Positions 42,459 to 52,489 of a stretch of DNA of 64,000 nt are shown in pieces. The notes under the pieces are model-generated. The model was given only the letters and a program-made list of their open reading frames with translations. It made no database searches and had not been told where the DNA came from. The position numbers and the translations under genes are program-made. Position 1 is the first letter of the stretch; each line of letters opens with the position of its first letter. Source of the stretch: Bog-756 sp963753905 (lineage in GTDB: Bacteria; Actinomycetota; Acidimicrobiia; Acidimicrobiales; RAAP-2). Location of the stretch: the NCBI GenBank assembly GCA_963753905.1, contig CAVWDZ010000003.1, forward strand, positions 123,565-187,564, read 5' to 3'.

Positions 42459-44170
42459 GCCGCGACTTCGACGTCATCATCGTGGGTTCTGGGCCAGGCG
42501 GTTCCACCGCGGCCGACGTGCTCACTGCTGCGGGCCGGTCCGTCGTGATCTTCGAGCGTGGACGGAACCACCTGATCGACCTCGAGGACCCGAATGAGCT
42601 CCTCTACGAGTACTCCAACGACGAGATCAAGTTCTGGAGCCGTCACTTCCTCGGTCCCGACCCGTGGCTCGAGCCGAGAACCTTCCGCCACCGCGAGGAG
42701 GATGGCGACCGGCTGCACACCGGTGAGGTCAACAATCTCCCGGCCACAGTAGGCGGGGGTGGTGTCCACGCGGACGGCAAGCTGCCGCGCTTTCGGGAGG
42801 ACGACTTTCGAGTCCTCTCCGAACTCGGGCCGGTGGAGGGGGCAACCGTCGCCGACTGGCCCATCGGTTATGACGACCTCGAGCCGTACTACGCCGAGGC
42901 CGAGCGCGCGGTGGGGGTCGCGGGGGACGCCGAGGTCAACCCCTTTGCCCCGTGGCGCTCGGGTCCCTACCCGATGCCTCCTGGTGCCCCCATGTACTGC
43001 GCCGTCGTGACCTCCGCAGCGGCCGAGCGGCTTGGCTACCACCCGTACCCCGCTCCTACGGGCTGCAACTCCGTCCCCTACGACGGCCGGCCTGCCTGCA
43101 ACAACTGCGGCTTCTGCGCCTTCTTTGGCTGCCCCATCCACGCCAAGGGCGACCCGGTGGCCCTCCTTCGCCGTGCACTCGTCTCCGGTCGGGCCGAGCT
43201 CCGCCCGGACTCGTTCGTGAAGCGGATCGTCGTGGCCAACGGCCGTGCCACCGGCGTCGAGTGGATCGACGCTGCCGGCAACACCCACACCGAGACGGCC
43301 GCGCACGTGATCGTCGCAGCAGGGGCCATGGAGACCCCGCGGCTGCTGCTCCTGTCGGGCCTCGAGCACCCGATGATCGGGCGCAACCTCATGTTCCACT
43401 TCCAGACCCTCACCTTCGGCCAACTGCCGATGCGGGTCCACGCCCACAAGGGCCGCTCTGTGACCCATGCCCACGACGATCACATCATCGTCGACAAGGC
43501 CGCCCGAGCCGCTGCCGCTGAGGCCGGTCTGCCCTGGTTCAAAGGCGGCCTGGTCGAGCACGGCGGGGCGGCCCATCCCGTGCTCGAGGGCAAGATCTAT
43601 CCGTGGGGACCCACCCACAAGGACGGGATGCGCGAGTCGCCCATGCGCGACCATCTGGTCGGCTTCACCATGCAGGGGGAGGACCTCCCTCAGGCCACCA
43701 ATCGGGTCGACCTCGACCCCACGATTCGCGACATCCACGGCCTCCCGGTGGCCCGCACCACCTACCACCCGCACCGCCACGAGCTGGCAGCTTCGGCCTA
43801 CTACGCCCCCAAGCTCGAGGCCATCCTGAAGGAGGCCGGCGCGCTGTGGTCCCAGAGCACGACCTCGCCTCGCCTGGGGGGCACCGACTTCATCAAGGGC
43901 CTGGACAGCGATCTCATCGAGCGCCTCGGCACCGACTTCATCGAGGAATTGCAGGGGATGCCGGGCATCCCGACGTCGCGTCACGTCGTGGGCACGGTGC
44001 GCATGGGGACCGACCCGGCGACCTCGGTCTGCGACGAGTGGGGGCGGCTCCACGACGTCCCCAACGTTGTCATCGCCGACTCCTCGCCTTTCCCTACCGG
44101 GACCGGCTACGGCCCCACGCTGACCCTGGTCGCCCTGTCGATCCGCAATTCGCGCGCTCTCACCACCTGA
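42455..44170 (+). CDS. GMC family oxidoreductase (FAD-dependent dehydrogenase)
   Basis: Flavoprotein large subunit of 571 residues, translated from GTG 42455 overlapping the small-subunit stop. FAD motif GSGPGGSTAAD at 11-21; cysteine cluster ACNNCGFCAFFGCP typical of gluconate/alcohol dehydrogenase relatives; the first active-site histidine in HVVGTVRMG (about 510). The second catalytic residue, usually Asn or His in a GxNP motif, appears as GYGP (about 552), so the reaction mechanism may differ. Electron acceptor and substrate (sugar, alcohol or sterol) unknown; no cytochrome subunit follows. Confidence 0.87.
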   Translation: MSRDFDVIIVGSGPGGSTAADVLTAAGRSVVIFERGRNHLIDLEDPNELLYEYSNDEIKFWSRHFLGPDPWLEPRTFRHREEDGDRLHTGEVNNLPATVGGGGVHADGKLPRFREDDFRVLSELGPVEGATVADWPIGYDDLEPYYAEAERAVGVAGDAEVNPFAPWRSGPYPMPPGAPMYCAVVTSAAAERLGYHPYPAPTGCNSVPYDGRPACNNCGFCAFFGCPIHAKGDPVALLRRALVSGRAELRPDSFVKRIVVANGRATGVEWIDAAGNTHTETAAHVIVAAGAMETPRLLLLSGLEHPMIGRNLMFHFQTLTFGQLPMRVHAHKGRSVTHAHDDHIIVDKAARAAAAEAGLPWFKGGLVEHGGAAHPVLEGKIYPWGPTHKDGMRESPMRDHLVGFTMQGEDLPQATNRVDLDPTIRDIHGLPVARTTYHPHRHELAASAYYAPKLEAILKEAGALWSQSTTSPRLGGTDFIKGLDSDLIERLGTDFIEELQGMPGIPTSRHVVGTVRMGTDPATSVCDEWGRLHDVPNVVIADSSPFPTGTGYGPTLTLVALSIRNSRALTT

Positions 44171-44337
44171 CTCCGCAACGACGCGGCGAAGCGCTCGCAG
44201 CGCGCAATCGTCTCGCTCGGTTCGCCCTCGCTGTCGCCTCCTTGCTCAACGCATAGCTGATCGACTAGCGGAACCGGTCGTCACGAGCAGCTTCAGGTAT
44301 TCTTCGCAGATCGTCCCGCACCGACAGACGGGCTGAC

Positions 44338-45972
44338 GTGAAAGCGAGCTACTTCATGGCGATTCGTGGATCAGGTCGGCGGCGTCTGGACGTCGACAGT
44401 GGTTCCGATCGTCTGGGTCACAGGGGCCGGGCCCGGCGTCCCCTGCTGGGTGTCATGGTGGCTTTTTGCTTCGGGTTGACGGTGGTGGCATGTGGCGGCA
44501 CGAGCACCCCTGCAGCGACGCAGTCGGGCATCAATCCCAACGGGGTCCTCAAGTACGGGATCGACCTCAACGACGAGTTCGACAACACCTTCAATCCCGA
44601 GCAGTCCCTGAATCCCTGCGGATTCGCGATTCTGTCGAACATCTATGCCTCGGGCCTGGGCATCACCAACAACGCCTTCCTCCCCAACGTCGTGGAGAGC
44701 TGGTCGTCGACGCCCAACACGGTCACCCTCCACCTTCGGCCGGGTGTGGTGTTCTCAAACGGCGACCCGGTCGATGCAAACGCCATCAAGGCGAGCCTGC
44801 TCTACATGAGGATGAGCCCCCTGCTCACCACACTGACCGCGATTTCGACGATCGACGTGGTCGACCCGCTCACCCTCGTGCTCAACCTCTCCAACCCGAT
44901 CCCGGGAGACGTCATCCAGGCGCTGTACCACACGGATGGCACCATCGTGGACCCCAGCACGATCAGCACTGACGCGACCAAACCGGTCGGAGCTGGTCCC
45001 TTCGTGCTCAACAGCTATCAGCAGGGTTCCTCGATCAACCTCGTCGCCAATCCCAAGTATTGGAACACGGGGCAGTACAAGCTCGGAGGTGTGGACTTCG
45101 TCCAGGTCTCGCTCGGCCCACAGACCATCGGGGCGCTCGAATCGGGTGCGGTCGACATGGCGACACTCGAGCCCGACGATGTTGCGCAGGTCAAGGCCCA
45201 ACCCGACCTAGCGGTGGTGGTGGGCCAGTCGTACGACTACGTGGACCTGCAGATGCGGCAGAACACCGGGCCCTTCACCAACTCGAAAGTACGCGCCGCG
45301 CTCGAATACGCAGTGGACCGCAACGCCCTCAACCAGGCGGTGAACGACGGCCTCGGCGAGCCTGCTTACCAGCCCTTCCCGTCCTGGTCCCCCGGGTACA
45401 ACAAGTCGGTGGGCAACACGTACACCTACCAGCCCGCGAAGGCCAAGGCGATGCTGAAGGCAGCCGGCTATCCCAAGGGGATCTCGTTCACCCTCGTTGT
45501 GCCCTCCGGTGACGCCTCGTTGGGCCAAATTTCCCTGATCATTCAGCAGCAGGCCCAAGCGGCAGGGTTCACGGTCAATCTTCAGCAGGTCGACCCGGCA
45601 GACCTCCTGACCGATGTGTACATCAAGGGCCAGGGCGACGCCGTCCTGACCGAGCAACTCTCGAACGGGCCAGACCTGGCCAACAACTTCGAGGATGAGT
45701 TCCTCCCGATCGGCTTCCTCACCCAACATTTCGGGACGGCCAATCCAGAGCTCGCTCCGTATATAAAGCAGGCCCTCTATTACGTCACGGCCCAGCAGCA
45801 GGCGCCATACATGCAAAAGGCCGGTGCCCTCGCGATGGCGATCGGCGCTGAGGTTCCTCTCGTCTTCCAACCTTCGCTCATTGGCTACAACAAGGACGTG
45901 GTTGGCGGGACGGTCCAGGCCCCGATCGGCCAGTGTCATACCGACCTGGCGGGCATCTACATCAAGAGCTAG
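44338..45972 (+). CDS. Peptide/nickel-type ABC transporter substrate-binding lipoprotein
   Basis: SBP_bac_5 family binding protein of about 544 residues, first gene of an oligopeptide uptake operon. The N-terminus is basic, then LLGVMVAFCFGLTVVAC with the lipobox cysteine. The mature domain has NVVESWSSTPNTVTLHLRPGVVFSNGDPVDA, typical of the family. GTG 44338 lacks a good ribosome site; ATG 44356 is equally possible. Ligands of this family include peptides, nickel chelates and sugars; not decidable here. Confidence 0.88.
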   Translation: MKASYFMAIRGSGRRRLDVDSGSDRLGHRGRARRPLLGVMVAFCFGLTVVACGGTSTPAATQSGINPNGVLKYGIDLNDEFDNTFNPEQSLNPCGFAILSNIYASGLGITNNAFLPNVVESWSSTPNTVTLHLRPGVVFSNGDPVDANAIKASLLYMRMSPLLTTLTAISTIDVVDPLTLVLNLSNPIPGDVIQALYHTDGTIVDPSTISTDATKPVGAGPFVLNSYQQGSSINLVANPKYWNTGQYKLGGVDFVQVSLGPQTIGALESGAVDMATLEPDDVAQVKAQPDLAVVVGQSYDYVDLQMRQNTGPFTNSKVRAALEYAVDRNALNQAVNDGLGEPAYQPFPSWSPGYNKSVGNTYTYQPAKAKAMLKAAGYPKGISFTLVVPSGDASLGQISLIIQQQAQAAGFTVNLQQVDPADLLTDVYIKGQGDAVLTEQLSNGPDLANNFEDEFLPIGFLTQHFGTANPELAPYIKQALYYVTAQQQAPYMQKAGALAMAIGAEVPLVFQPSLIGYNKDVVGGTVQAPIGQCHTDLAGIYIKS

Positions 45973-46136
45973 GCCGCCCTCGGGACACACGGGCTCGCCG
46001 GAAGGGAGCATTCATCTTCTGTTCACAGCTCGGTGGCGCCTCCCCATGTGGGCTCAGAACGATCAACTCCACGCCGCCGTCCACAAGCAAGGCCCTGGTC
46101 TTCCTCAGCACGTCGGTGGAGGGCTGACCCCCCACG

Positions 46137-47105
46137 ATGGCGTCTGGTAACTCCTCGCTGGTCTCGTTCGTAGCGAGACGGCTGCTGATCACCATCCCCT
46201 TGCTGCTGCTCATCTGTCTCGGGGTCTTCAGCCTGATCTTCCTGATCCCGGGGGACCCCGCGATCACCCTGGCCGGCGGGGCCCACGCCACCCCGGCAGA
46301 AGTGGCCAAGATCACGCGCGAGCTCCATCTCAACGAGCCGTTCTTTCAACAGTTCTGGAACTGGCTGTCGGGCGTACTCCACGGCCACCTCGGGAACTCG
46401 CTGTTCCAGAACCAGAGCGTGGCCTCGGGCATCGCCCTACGGTTCCCGGTCACCTTCAGCGTGGCGGTCGGCGGGATGTTCGTCGCCATCGTGATCGGGG
46501 TGCCCACCGGCATCGCCGCCGGGATCAAGCCACGTTCCGCCACCGACCGGGTGGTGACGGTCGGGAGCAGTCTTGGCGTAGCCATCCCCGATTTCTGGCT
46601 GGCAATGATCCTGGTGGTGATCTTGGCGATCAACCTCCACTGGCTGTCGCCCATCGGCTACGTGAGGTTCGCCACGTCACCGTGGGGGTGGTTCCAGCAT
46701 CTGATCATGCCGTGGCTGGCGCTCGGCATCGGCGGGGCCGCCACCATCGCCCGGCAGATCCGGGGCTCGATGATCGACACCCTCCAGCAGGACTACATGC
46801 GTACAGCCGTGGCCAAGGGACTCCCCCAGCGCATGGTGATCGGCAAACACGCCATGAAGAACGCCCTGAGCCCGGTGGTCACGGTCGTAGGCATCCAGTT
46901 CGCCTATCTGCTCGGCGGCACCTTCATCATCGAGCAGATCTTTTCGCTGCCGGGACTCGGGACCTACATGCTTCAGGCCATCAGCGAAAAGGACCTCCCG
47001 GTCATCCAAGGCGTGGTCCTGGTCACCGCCCTGTTCTTCGTTCTGGTCAACCTCATCGTCGACATCATCTACGGGATGCTCAATCCCAAGGTGCGCCTCG
47101 GTTGA
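46137..47105 (+). CDS. Oligopeptide ABC transporter permease, DppB type
   Basis: Inner-membrane permease of 322 residues with six predicted transmembrane helices. An N-terminal FVARRLLITIPLLLLICLGVFSLIFLIPGDP is typical of DppB, and the ATPase-contact loop (EAA motif) reads YMRTAVAKGLPQRMVIGKHAMKNAL. ATG 46137 with no strong Shine-Dalgarno sequence, 164 bp after the binding protein. The stop overlaps the start of the fused downstream gene. Confidence 0.9.
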   Translation: MASGNSSLVSFVARRLLITIPLLLLICLGVFSLIFLIPGDPAITLAGGAHATPAEVAKITRELHLNEPFFQQFWNWLSGVLHGHLGNSLFQNQSVASGIALRFPVTFSVAVGGMFVAIVIGVPTGIAAGIKPRSATDRVVTVGSSLGVAIPDFWLAMILVVILAINLHWLSPIGYVRFATSPWGWFQHLIMPWLALGIGGAATIARQIRGSMIDTLQQDYMRTAVAKGLPQRMVIGKHAMKNALSPVVTVVGIQFAYLLGGTFIIEQIFSLPGLGTYMLQAISEKDLPVIQGVVLVTALFFVLVNLIVDIIYGMLNPKVRLG

Positions 47106-50100
47106 CCTCATTGGTGCCTCCGGGGGACACCGACCCCTTCGTCCTCGGGGACCAGATCCGTGAGGAGCGGACCGAGGAGAACTCCCCGGACGTCGAAACC
47201 GACCGCCCCGAGCGGCTGTGGCGCCGGTTCGTCCGAGACCGCCTCGCCGTCGTCGCGCTCTCGTATCTGGTCTTGCTCACCGCGGCGGCGATCGCCGCGC
47301 CGTTGATCGCGCCGTACAAACCGAACTTCGCGGACCTCGACGCTCTCAACGCAGCACCTTCAGGAGCACACTGGCTCGGCACGGACGACCTGGGTCGGGA
47401 TATCTTGAGTCGCCTCATCTGGGGGGCCCGGGTCTCGCTACGGGCGACCTTCGAGATCGTCGGTATGGCCATCGTGGTCGCCCTCCCGATCGGGTTGATC
47501 GCCGGGTACTTCCGAGGTTGGTTCGACACGACCGTCATGCGGCTGATGGACGCCCTGTTCTCCTTCCCGCCTCTGGTCCTGGCGTTGACCGTAGCGGCGC
47601 TGCTGGGTGCCAACTTGAACGACGCCGCCATCGCGATTGCCGTGGTGTTCGTCCCGAGCTTCGTCCGGTTGATCAGGGGTGAGGTCATCTCGGTGCGCGA
47701 GGAAACCTACATAGAGTCCTCCCAGTCCCTGGGCGCTGGCCCGTCCCGGTTGATCCGGTCGCACATCTTTCCCAACGTCGCCTCACCCGTCGTCATCCAA
47801 GTGGCCCTTGCGCTGGGCTTCGCGCTCCTGGCGGAGGCCGGTCTGTCCTTCCTTGGTCTCGGTGCCCAGCCACCGACGGCGAGCTGGGGGAACATGCTCA
47901 GCGAGGCCTACCAGTTCATCTTCACCAACCCCACCGCTCTCATCTGGCCGGGGTTGGCCATCATGATCACGGTCCTCGCCTTCAACCTGGTCGCCGACGG
48001 CCTGCGCGATGCCCTGGGACGTGAGCGGGCCATCTCGGCCAAGCGCGCCCGCCAGCTCGCCCGCTGGCTGCGAGGCCGACTGGCGCATTCGGAGTCCACG
48101 CCGGAGGCAGCGACCGTCGGTGCCGGGAGTGCCCGAGGGACAGCGACAGCGACGCCTACAACCGATCCGGTCAGCCCAGTCCCGGCGTCGGTGTCGGACG
48201 GCGGGTCCGCACCGCTCCTCGCGGTGGACCACATTCGGGTCGAATTCAACGTCAGGGGCGAGTGGCTCCCGGTGGTCGAGGACGTGTCCTTCGAGGTCCA
48301 CCCGGGTCAGACGATTGGGCTTGTCGGGGAGAGCGGCTCGGGCAAGACCGTCTCGGCGCTCGCAGTCATGGGACTGCTCCCGCCCGGCGGCCGACTTGCC
48401 GCAGGCAGGGTGGGCTTTGGGGGACGCGAGCTGAGCGCGATGGGACCGAAGGAGTTGCGCAAGCTCAGGGGTGCGGAGATCTCCATGATCTTCCAGGAAC
48501 CGATGACCAGCCTCAACCCGGCGTACTCGGTCGGCAACCAGATCGCCGAGCAGGTCCGGGTCCACAGCGGACTCAGCCGCAAGGAGGCATGGGCGGTGGC
48601 GGTCGAGATGCTCGACAAAGTCGAGATCCCCAATGCCGCCAAACGGGCGCGCGAGTACCCTCACCTGTTCTCAGGAGGCATGCGCCAACGGGTGATGATC
48701 GCCATGGCCCTGTCATGCCAGCCAAAGCTCCTGATCGCCGACGAACCGACGACGGCGCTCGACGTGACCACCCAGGCACAGATCATCGACCTTCTGCGGT
48801 CCCTGCTCGAAGAGCAGTCGATGTCGATGATCTTCGTCACCCACGACCTCGGGGTGATCGCCGACGTGGCCGACGAGGTCGTGGTCATGTACGCAGGTCA
48901 GATCGTCGAGGAGGCTCCGGTGCGCGCCCTCTACGGCCGGCCTCGGCACCCCTATACGGAGGCGCTCCTGGCGTCGATGCCCCAGATGACCCCGACCGGG
49001 ATGCCGCTTCGTGCCATCCCGGGGAGAGTGCCGCGGCCCGACGAGATCACCGAGTCCTGTCGCTTCCGGCTTCGATGCGACTACGCCGAGCAGCGCTGTG
49101 CCGAGGTGTCGGTCTCCCTGCGGCAGGCCCACGACGATGGTTCCTCAGACCGGCACCAGCTCGCCCGCTGCCTCCGCCAGGACGAGCTCCATCTCTGGCG
49201 CGGTGGCAACGCTGCCAAGGCGATCGCCATCGCACCCGCCCCGGCCCCGACGGCGCCGACCCGATCCCCGACACCAGCCGTGGAGCCGGTCGTTTCCGCA
49301 GACCTCATCGCCCACTCTGACGCCAACGCACCCCGCGACAGGGCTCCCCACGACGAGGAGGCCAGCCCCTTCCCCCGAGCACTCGAAATGTCGGGGCTCT
49401 CGAAGCAGTTCCCCATCCGTTCGGGTGTCCTGCGCCGGGCCACGGGCAGCGTGAACGCCGTCGACCAGGTCACCCTGGTCATCTCGAGGGGATCCACGCT
49501 CGGCCTGGTCGGGGAGAGCGGTTCGGGGAAGTCCACCCTGGCCCGGCTGGTCATGCGGCTGATCGACCCGACCGCCGGCACCGTCTGCATCGACGGCATC
49601 GACATAACGGCGTTGAGTGGCAGCGACCTGCGAGACCGCAGGGACCTCATGCAGATGGTCTTCCAGGACCCCTACTCGTCTCTGGACCCACGCCATACCA
49701 TCGCCGACACCGTCGGTGAGCCCCTGGTGGTGCACGCCGAGATGAGCTCCACGGAACGTACCGACCGGGTGGTCGAGCTGTTGGAGCAGGTGGGGATGAA
49801 CCGGTCCGCGCTCGAGCGGTACCCGCACCAGTTCTCCGGCGGCCAGCGCCAGCGGATCGCCATCGCCCGGGCCCTGGCAGTGCACCCGAGGCTGTTGGTC
49901 TGTGACGAGGCAGTCAGCTCCCTCGACGTCTCGACCCAGGCGCAAGTCATCAACCTGCTCAGGGATCTCCAAGCCGAGCTGGGGACCGCCTACCTCTTCA
50001 TCGCCCACGACCTCTCAGTGGTTCACCACATCAGCGACCGGATCGCCGTGATGTACCTGGGCCAGATCGTCGAGGAAGGTCCAGCCGAAGAGGTCTACTC

Positions 50101-50404
50101 TCACCCCGCCCATCCCTACACCGCCGCACTGCTGTCGGCCATACCGATCCCAGATCCCACCGGGCGCGAGAATCGCCGCCGGGTGGTGCTCCGAGGCGAG
50201 GTCGGCGACGCCACGACCGAGTCCACCGGCTGCCGCTTCCGCACCCGGTGCGCCTACGCCATGGACGTGTGTGCCTCGGTCGAACCCGAGCCGTACCAGA
50301 CGCCCACAGGCGTGTCGGTCCGCTGCCACCTCCACACGGAGGGCCCGACCTTGGCCGGGGAGACCGTACTGTCGCTGTCCGAGAAGGCGCCGACGCCGGC
50401 CTGA
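47102..50404 (+). CDS. Fused oligopeptide ABC transporter: DppC permease + DppD ATPase + DppF ATPase
   Basis: One uninterrupted frame of 1100 residues (TTG 47102, overlapping the DppB stop; GTG 47114 is an alternative) joins three usual subunits. Residues about 40-320 are the second permease (HWLGTDDLGRDILSRLIWGARVSL and an EAA loop). After an Ala/Pro/Thr linker comes ATPase 1 with Walker A GESGSGKT (409-416), signature FSGGMRQR and Walker B LLIADEPTTALD. A second Ala-Pro linker (about 700-760) leads to ATPase 2 with GESGSGKS (804-811), FSGGQRQR and LLVCDEAVSSLD. Each ATPase has the Cys-rich oligopeptide C-terminus (CRFRLRCDYAEQRC and CRFRTRCAYAMDVC). No stop or shift was found at the joins. 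Dpp genes are normally separate. Confidence 0.92.
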   Translation: MTSLVPPGDTDPFVLGDQIREERTEENSPDVETDRPERLWRRFVRDRLAVVALSYLVLLTAAAIAAPLIAPYKPNFADLDALNAAPSGAHWLGTDDLGRDILSRLIWGARVSLRATFEIVGMAIVVALPIGLIAGYFRGWFDTTVMRLMDALFSFPPLVLALTVAALLGANLNDAAIAIAVVFVPSFVRLIRGEVISVREETYIESSQSLGAGPSRLIRSHIFPNVASPVVIQVALALGFALLAEAGLSFLGLGAQPPTASWGNMLSEAYQFIFTNPTALIWPGLAIMITVLAFNLVADGLRDALGRERAISAKRARQLARWLRGRLAHSESTPEAATVGAGSARGTATATPTTDPVSPVPASVSDGGSAPLLAVDHIRVEFNVRGEWLPVVEDVSFEVHPGQTIGLVGESGSGKTVSALAVMGLLPPGGRLAAGRVGFGGRELSAMGPKELRKLRGAEISMIFQEPMTSLNPAYSVGNQIAEQVRVHSGLSRKEAWAVAVEMLDKVEIPNAAKRAREYPHLFSGGMRQRVMIAMALSCQPKLLIADEPTTALDVTTQAQIIDLLRSLLEEQSMSMIFVTHDLGVIADVADEVVVMYAGQIVEEAPVRALYGRPRHPYTEALLASMPQMTPTGMPLRAIPGRVPRPDEITESCRFRLRCDYAEQRCAEVSVSLRQAHDDGSSDRHQLARCLRQDELHLWRGGNAAKAIAIAPAPAPTAPTRSPTPAVEPVVSADLIAHSDANAPRDRAPHDEEASPFPRALEMSGLSKQFPIRSGVLRRATGSVNAVDQVTLVISRGSTLGLVGESGSGKSTLARLVMRLIDPTAGTVCIDGIDITALSGSDLRDRRDLMQMVFQDPYSSLDPRHTIADTVGEPLVVHAEMSSTERTDRVVELLEQVGMNRSALERYPHQFSGGQRQRIAIARALAVHPRLLVCDEAVSSLDVSTQAQVINLLRDLQAELGTAYLFIAHDLSVVHHISDRIAVMYLGQIVEEGPAEEVYSHPAHPYTAALLSAIPIPDPTGRENRRRVVLRGEVGDATTESTGCRFRTRCAYAMDVCASVEPEPYQTPTGVSVRCHLHTEGPTLAGETVLSLSEKAPTPA

Positions 50405-50798
50405 GCCGTAGGCCGGTCGCCTACCCGATGCCGCCCAGCCGAACAGCGTCGGCTCAGACCATCCAGGGGCGACAAGCGCCTCTGACCAGGCGTTATACGG
50501 GTGATCCTGGGCAGGGGTGAGCGTTGGCCTCGTGGGGGCGGCGTTTGGCACTCCCACCCGCGGGATAGCAATCGAGAGTTGCAATCCATCTAAAAGGGGC
50601 CTACCCTCCTTGGAAGGCGGAGCCGGTTCGAGGTCGGGCGTCGTGGGGGAGGGCGGATCTCCCGCACGGTGGCCCGGCTTTGACCAGCAGGTGTGGCGAC
50701 CGGACACGGGTTTGCTCGGAGGGCATCCGCTCTCCTGGTGTTCGTATTCGCTGCCGGCATTGGCCGCTCATCCTGCGTCGGGAACGGCCGGAGCCGGA
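50405..50798. other. Intergenic gap of 394 bp, no gene seen
   Basis: Between the fused transporter gene and the convergent TetR-like gene. CCGGCCT and AGGCCGG (50396-50416) around the stop of the transporter could form a short terminator stem. No coding frame with family resemblance, RNA gene or repeat was recognised in the rest. Confidence 0.5.
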
Positions 50799-51596
50799 TT
50801 ACTCGGGTGTCGGAGGCGTCGGAGCCGACCAGTCAGGGTCCGGTTCGAGGAACTGCATGAGAAGTGCTTCCAAGCCGATGGCGAAGAGCGTCCACTCCTG
50901 GTCCTCACCGTTGGGGCCGGTGGGTCGCAGGATTACCCCTAAATCGGGGTCGACATGCTGGCGTAGGGAGCAGCCCTCGGCCAGAGCACCCACCGCCACG
51001 CTCAGCTGGCGGAGGGTCAGCGGCGTCCTGACACGCATGCCGACAAGAGTGGCCAGACCAGCGTAGGCACTCTCCCAGAGCGTGGTAAATCCTTCGTAGC
51101 CCTCCAGCAGAGCGGCACGGATCCGCCGCTGGTACTCGGTCCGCTGGCTCCCGACGTTGTTGGCGGTGGCCATCGACCACACTGCAATCCACATCGACCA
51201 GTTGGGCGACTCCAGCAACATGAAACTGCTGGCTGATCCACCGACACGGCACACCTCTTGCAACGCCCGCAGTCTCGCCTCACGGGTCGACAGGTCGAGA
51301 CTGTCGAGGAGGGGACCAAGCGCCAGGACGGTCTCATCGAATTCTCCGAGAGCGTCCTCTACGGCAATAGTGGCAAGAACATCAGCCTGGTAGTCCGCCT
51401 GGTTCTCCCAGACGCGCCGGATGACAGACGCATTTGAGAGCTTGAGGCCGGTCTCCGCATCAATACGCTCAAAGACCTTCTTGAATGTGAGGGTGTCGAC
51501 ACCGACACCGAACCCATCTTCGATGAGAATGAGGCGACCCATCTCGAGCATCAGCGTGCGGAGCTCTTCGCGGCTCTGTTTGGGCTGGCGTTTCAT
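50799..51596 (-). CDS. TetR-like transcriptional regulator, atypical
   Basis: Protein of 265 residues from ATG 51596 (an upstream TTG at 51611 is possible). The N-terminus fits a TetR DNA-binding domain with an unusually long first helix-turn (SREELRTLMLEMGRLILIEDGFG, then TFKKVFERIDAETGLKLSNASVIRRVWENQADYQADVL). The large remainder is helical, with no named ligand domain. It is convergent with the transporter operon and near a DHFR-family pseudogene. Target unknown. Confidence 0.65.
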   Translation of the reverse strand: MKRQPKQSREELRTLMLEMGRLILIEDGFGVGVDTLTFKKVFERIDAETGLKLSNASVIRRVWENQADYQADVLATIAVEDALGEFDETVLALGPLLDSLDLSTREARLRALQEVCRVGGSASSFMLLESPNWSMWIAVWSMATANNVGSQRTEYQRRIRAALLEGYEGFTTLWESAYAGLATLVGMRVRTPLTLRQLSVAVGALAEGCSLRQHVDPDLGVILRPTGPNGEDQEWTLFAIGLEALLMQFLEPDPDWSAPTPPTPE

Positions 51597-51623
51597 GTTC
51601 GCTGGGGGCAAGTCTGCTCGCTG

Positions 51624-52412
51624 TCACTGTCGAAGTGGTGTCATGGATCGTCGGTCTGCGGTGTTTCGTGCGAAAACACGGCCCGTGTGGGGTGGGAGCC
51701 CCCACATTGGCCCGGTTGGTCCAACGGAACGCCCCAGGACCGTGTCTGAGACCACAGATAGTCGCCCACTCAGGTTGTTCTGATACAGGTCCTCCTCCTC
51801 GATGGCGAGGTTGCCGTACGTGGGCACGCCGGCGGTCTCGTAGGCGAGGTGCAGCGTGCCGCTCGGGTAGGTGACCGATTCGGCGAGCCGCAGCGCCGTG
51901 GGCACGGTCCCGTCGGCGAACACCTGCTTGCCGCTGCCGAGCAGCAGCGGGTACACCCAAAGGTTCATCCGGTCGACGAGGCCGAAGCGAAGCAGAGACT
52001 GCAACAGGTCGAGACTGCCGATGACGTGGACTTCGTCGTGGCTCCCCTTGAGGGCGGTGATGTTCTCGGCGACGTCGCCGGCGACGAGCGTCGACCCGTG
52101 CCAGGCGAGAGAGCCAGCGAGCGTACGGCTGGCAACGTACTTGGGGACGCCGTTCAGCAGGCGGGTGATCGGGATCTCCTGCGGAGCGTTTGGCCAGTAG
52201 CCGGAAAAAGATCTCGTAGGTCCTTCGCCCGAGAAGCAGGGCGTCCATGCTCCTGGCTTGCTCGACTATGACCCCGCCAGACTCCTGGTCCACCAGTGGG
52301 GCGCCTGCCACCCGCCGTGCGCGAAGCCGCCATCGCGGTCCTCGTCGGGCCCTCCCGGGGCCTGTGCCACTCCGTCAAGCGTCACGAACTCGGTCACGAT
52401 GAGTTTTCCCAT
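51624..52412 (-). pseudogene. Dihydrofolate-reductase-family (RibD C-terminal) protein, two frameshifts
   Basis: ATG 52412 with AAAGGAG upstream starts a typical MGKLIVTEFVTLDGV. Near 52296-52300 the frame shifts (HGGWQAP continues as LVDQESGGVIVEQA in another frame). Near 52204-52209, a TTTTT run carries one surplus T and the reading returns to the first frame (YWPNAPQEIP to LWVYPLLLGSGKQVFADG and GNLAIEEEDL). The two indels compensate, leaving about 30 codons out of phase with an early stop in the first frame. Homology fades near 51785. Either a decayed gene or two sequencing errors. Confidence 0.75.
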
Positions 52413-52489
52413 GGGTTGCTCCTTTCTAGAGGCGATGCATTCCTGAGTACGGGTTACGGGCCTGACGAACACGCTGGTCACGAAGCACA

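Noticed and set aside
46682..47101. Extension of the fused transporter frame upstream to 46682
   Set aside because: This stretch is out-of-phase DppB sequence; the permease similarity starts after 47102.
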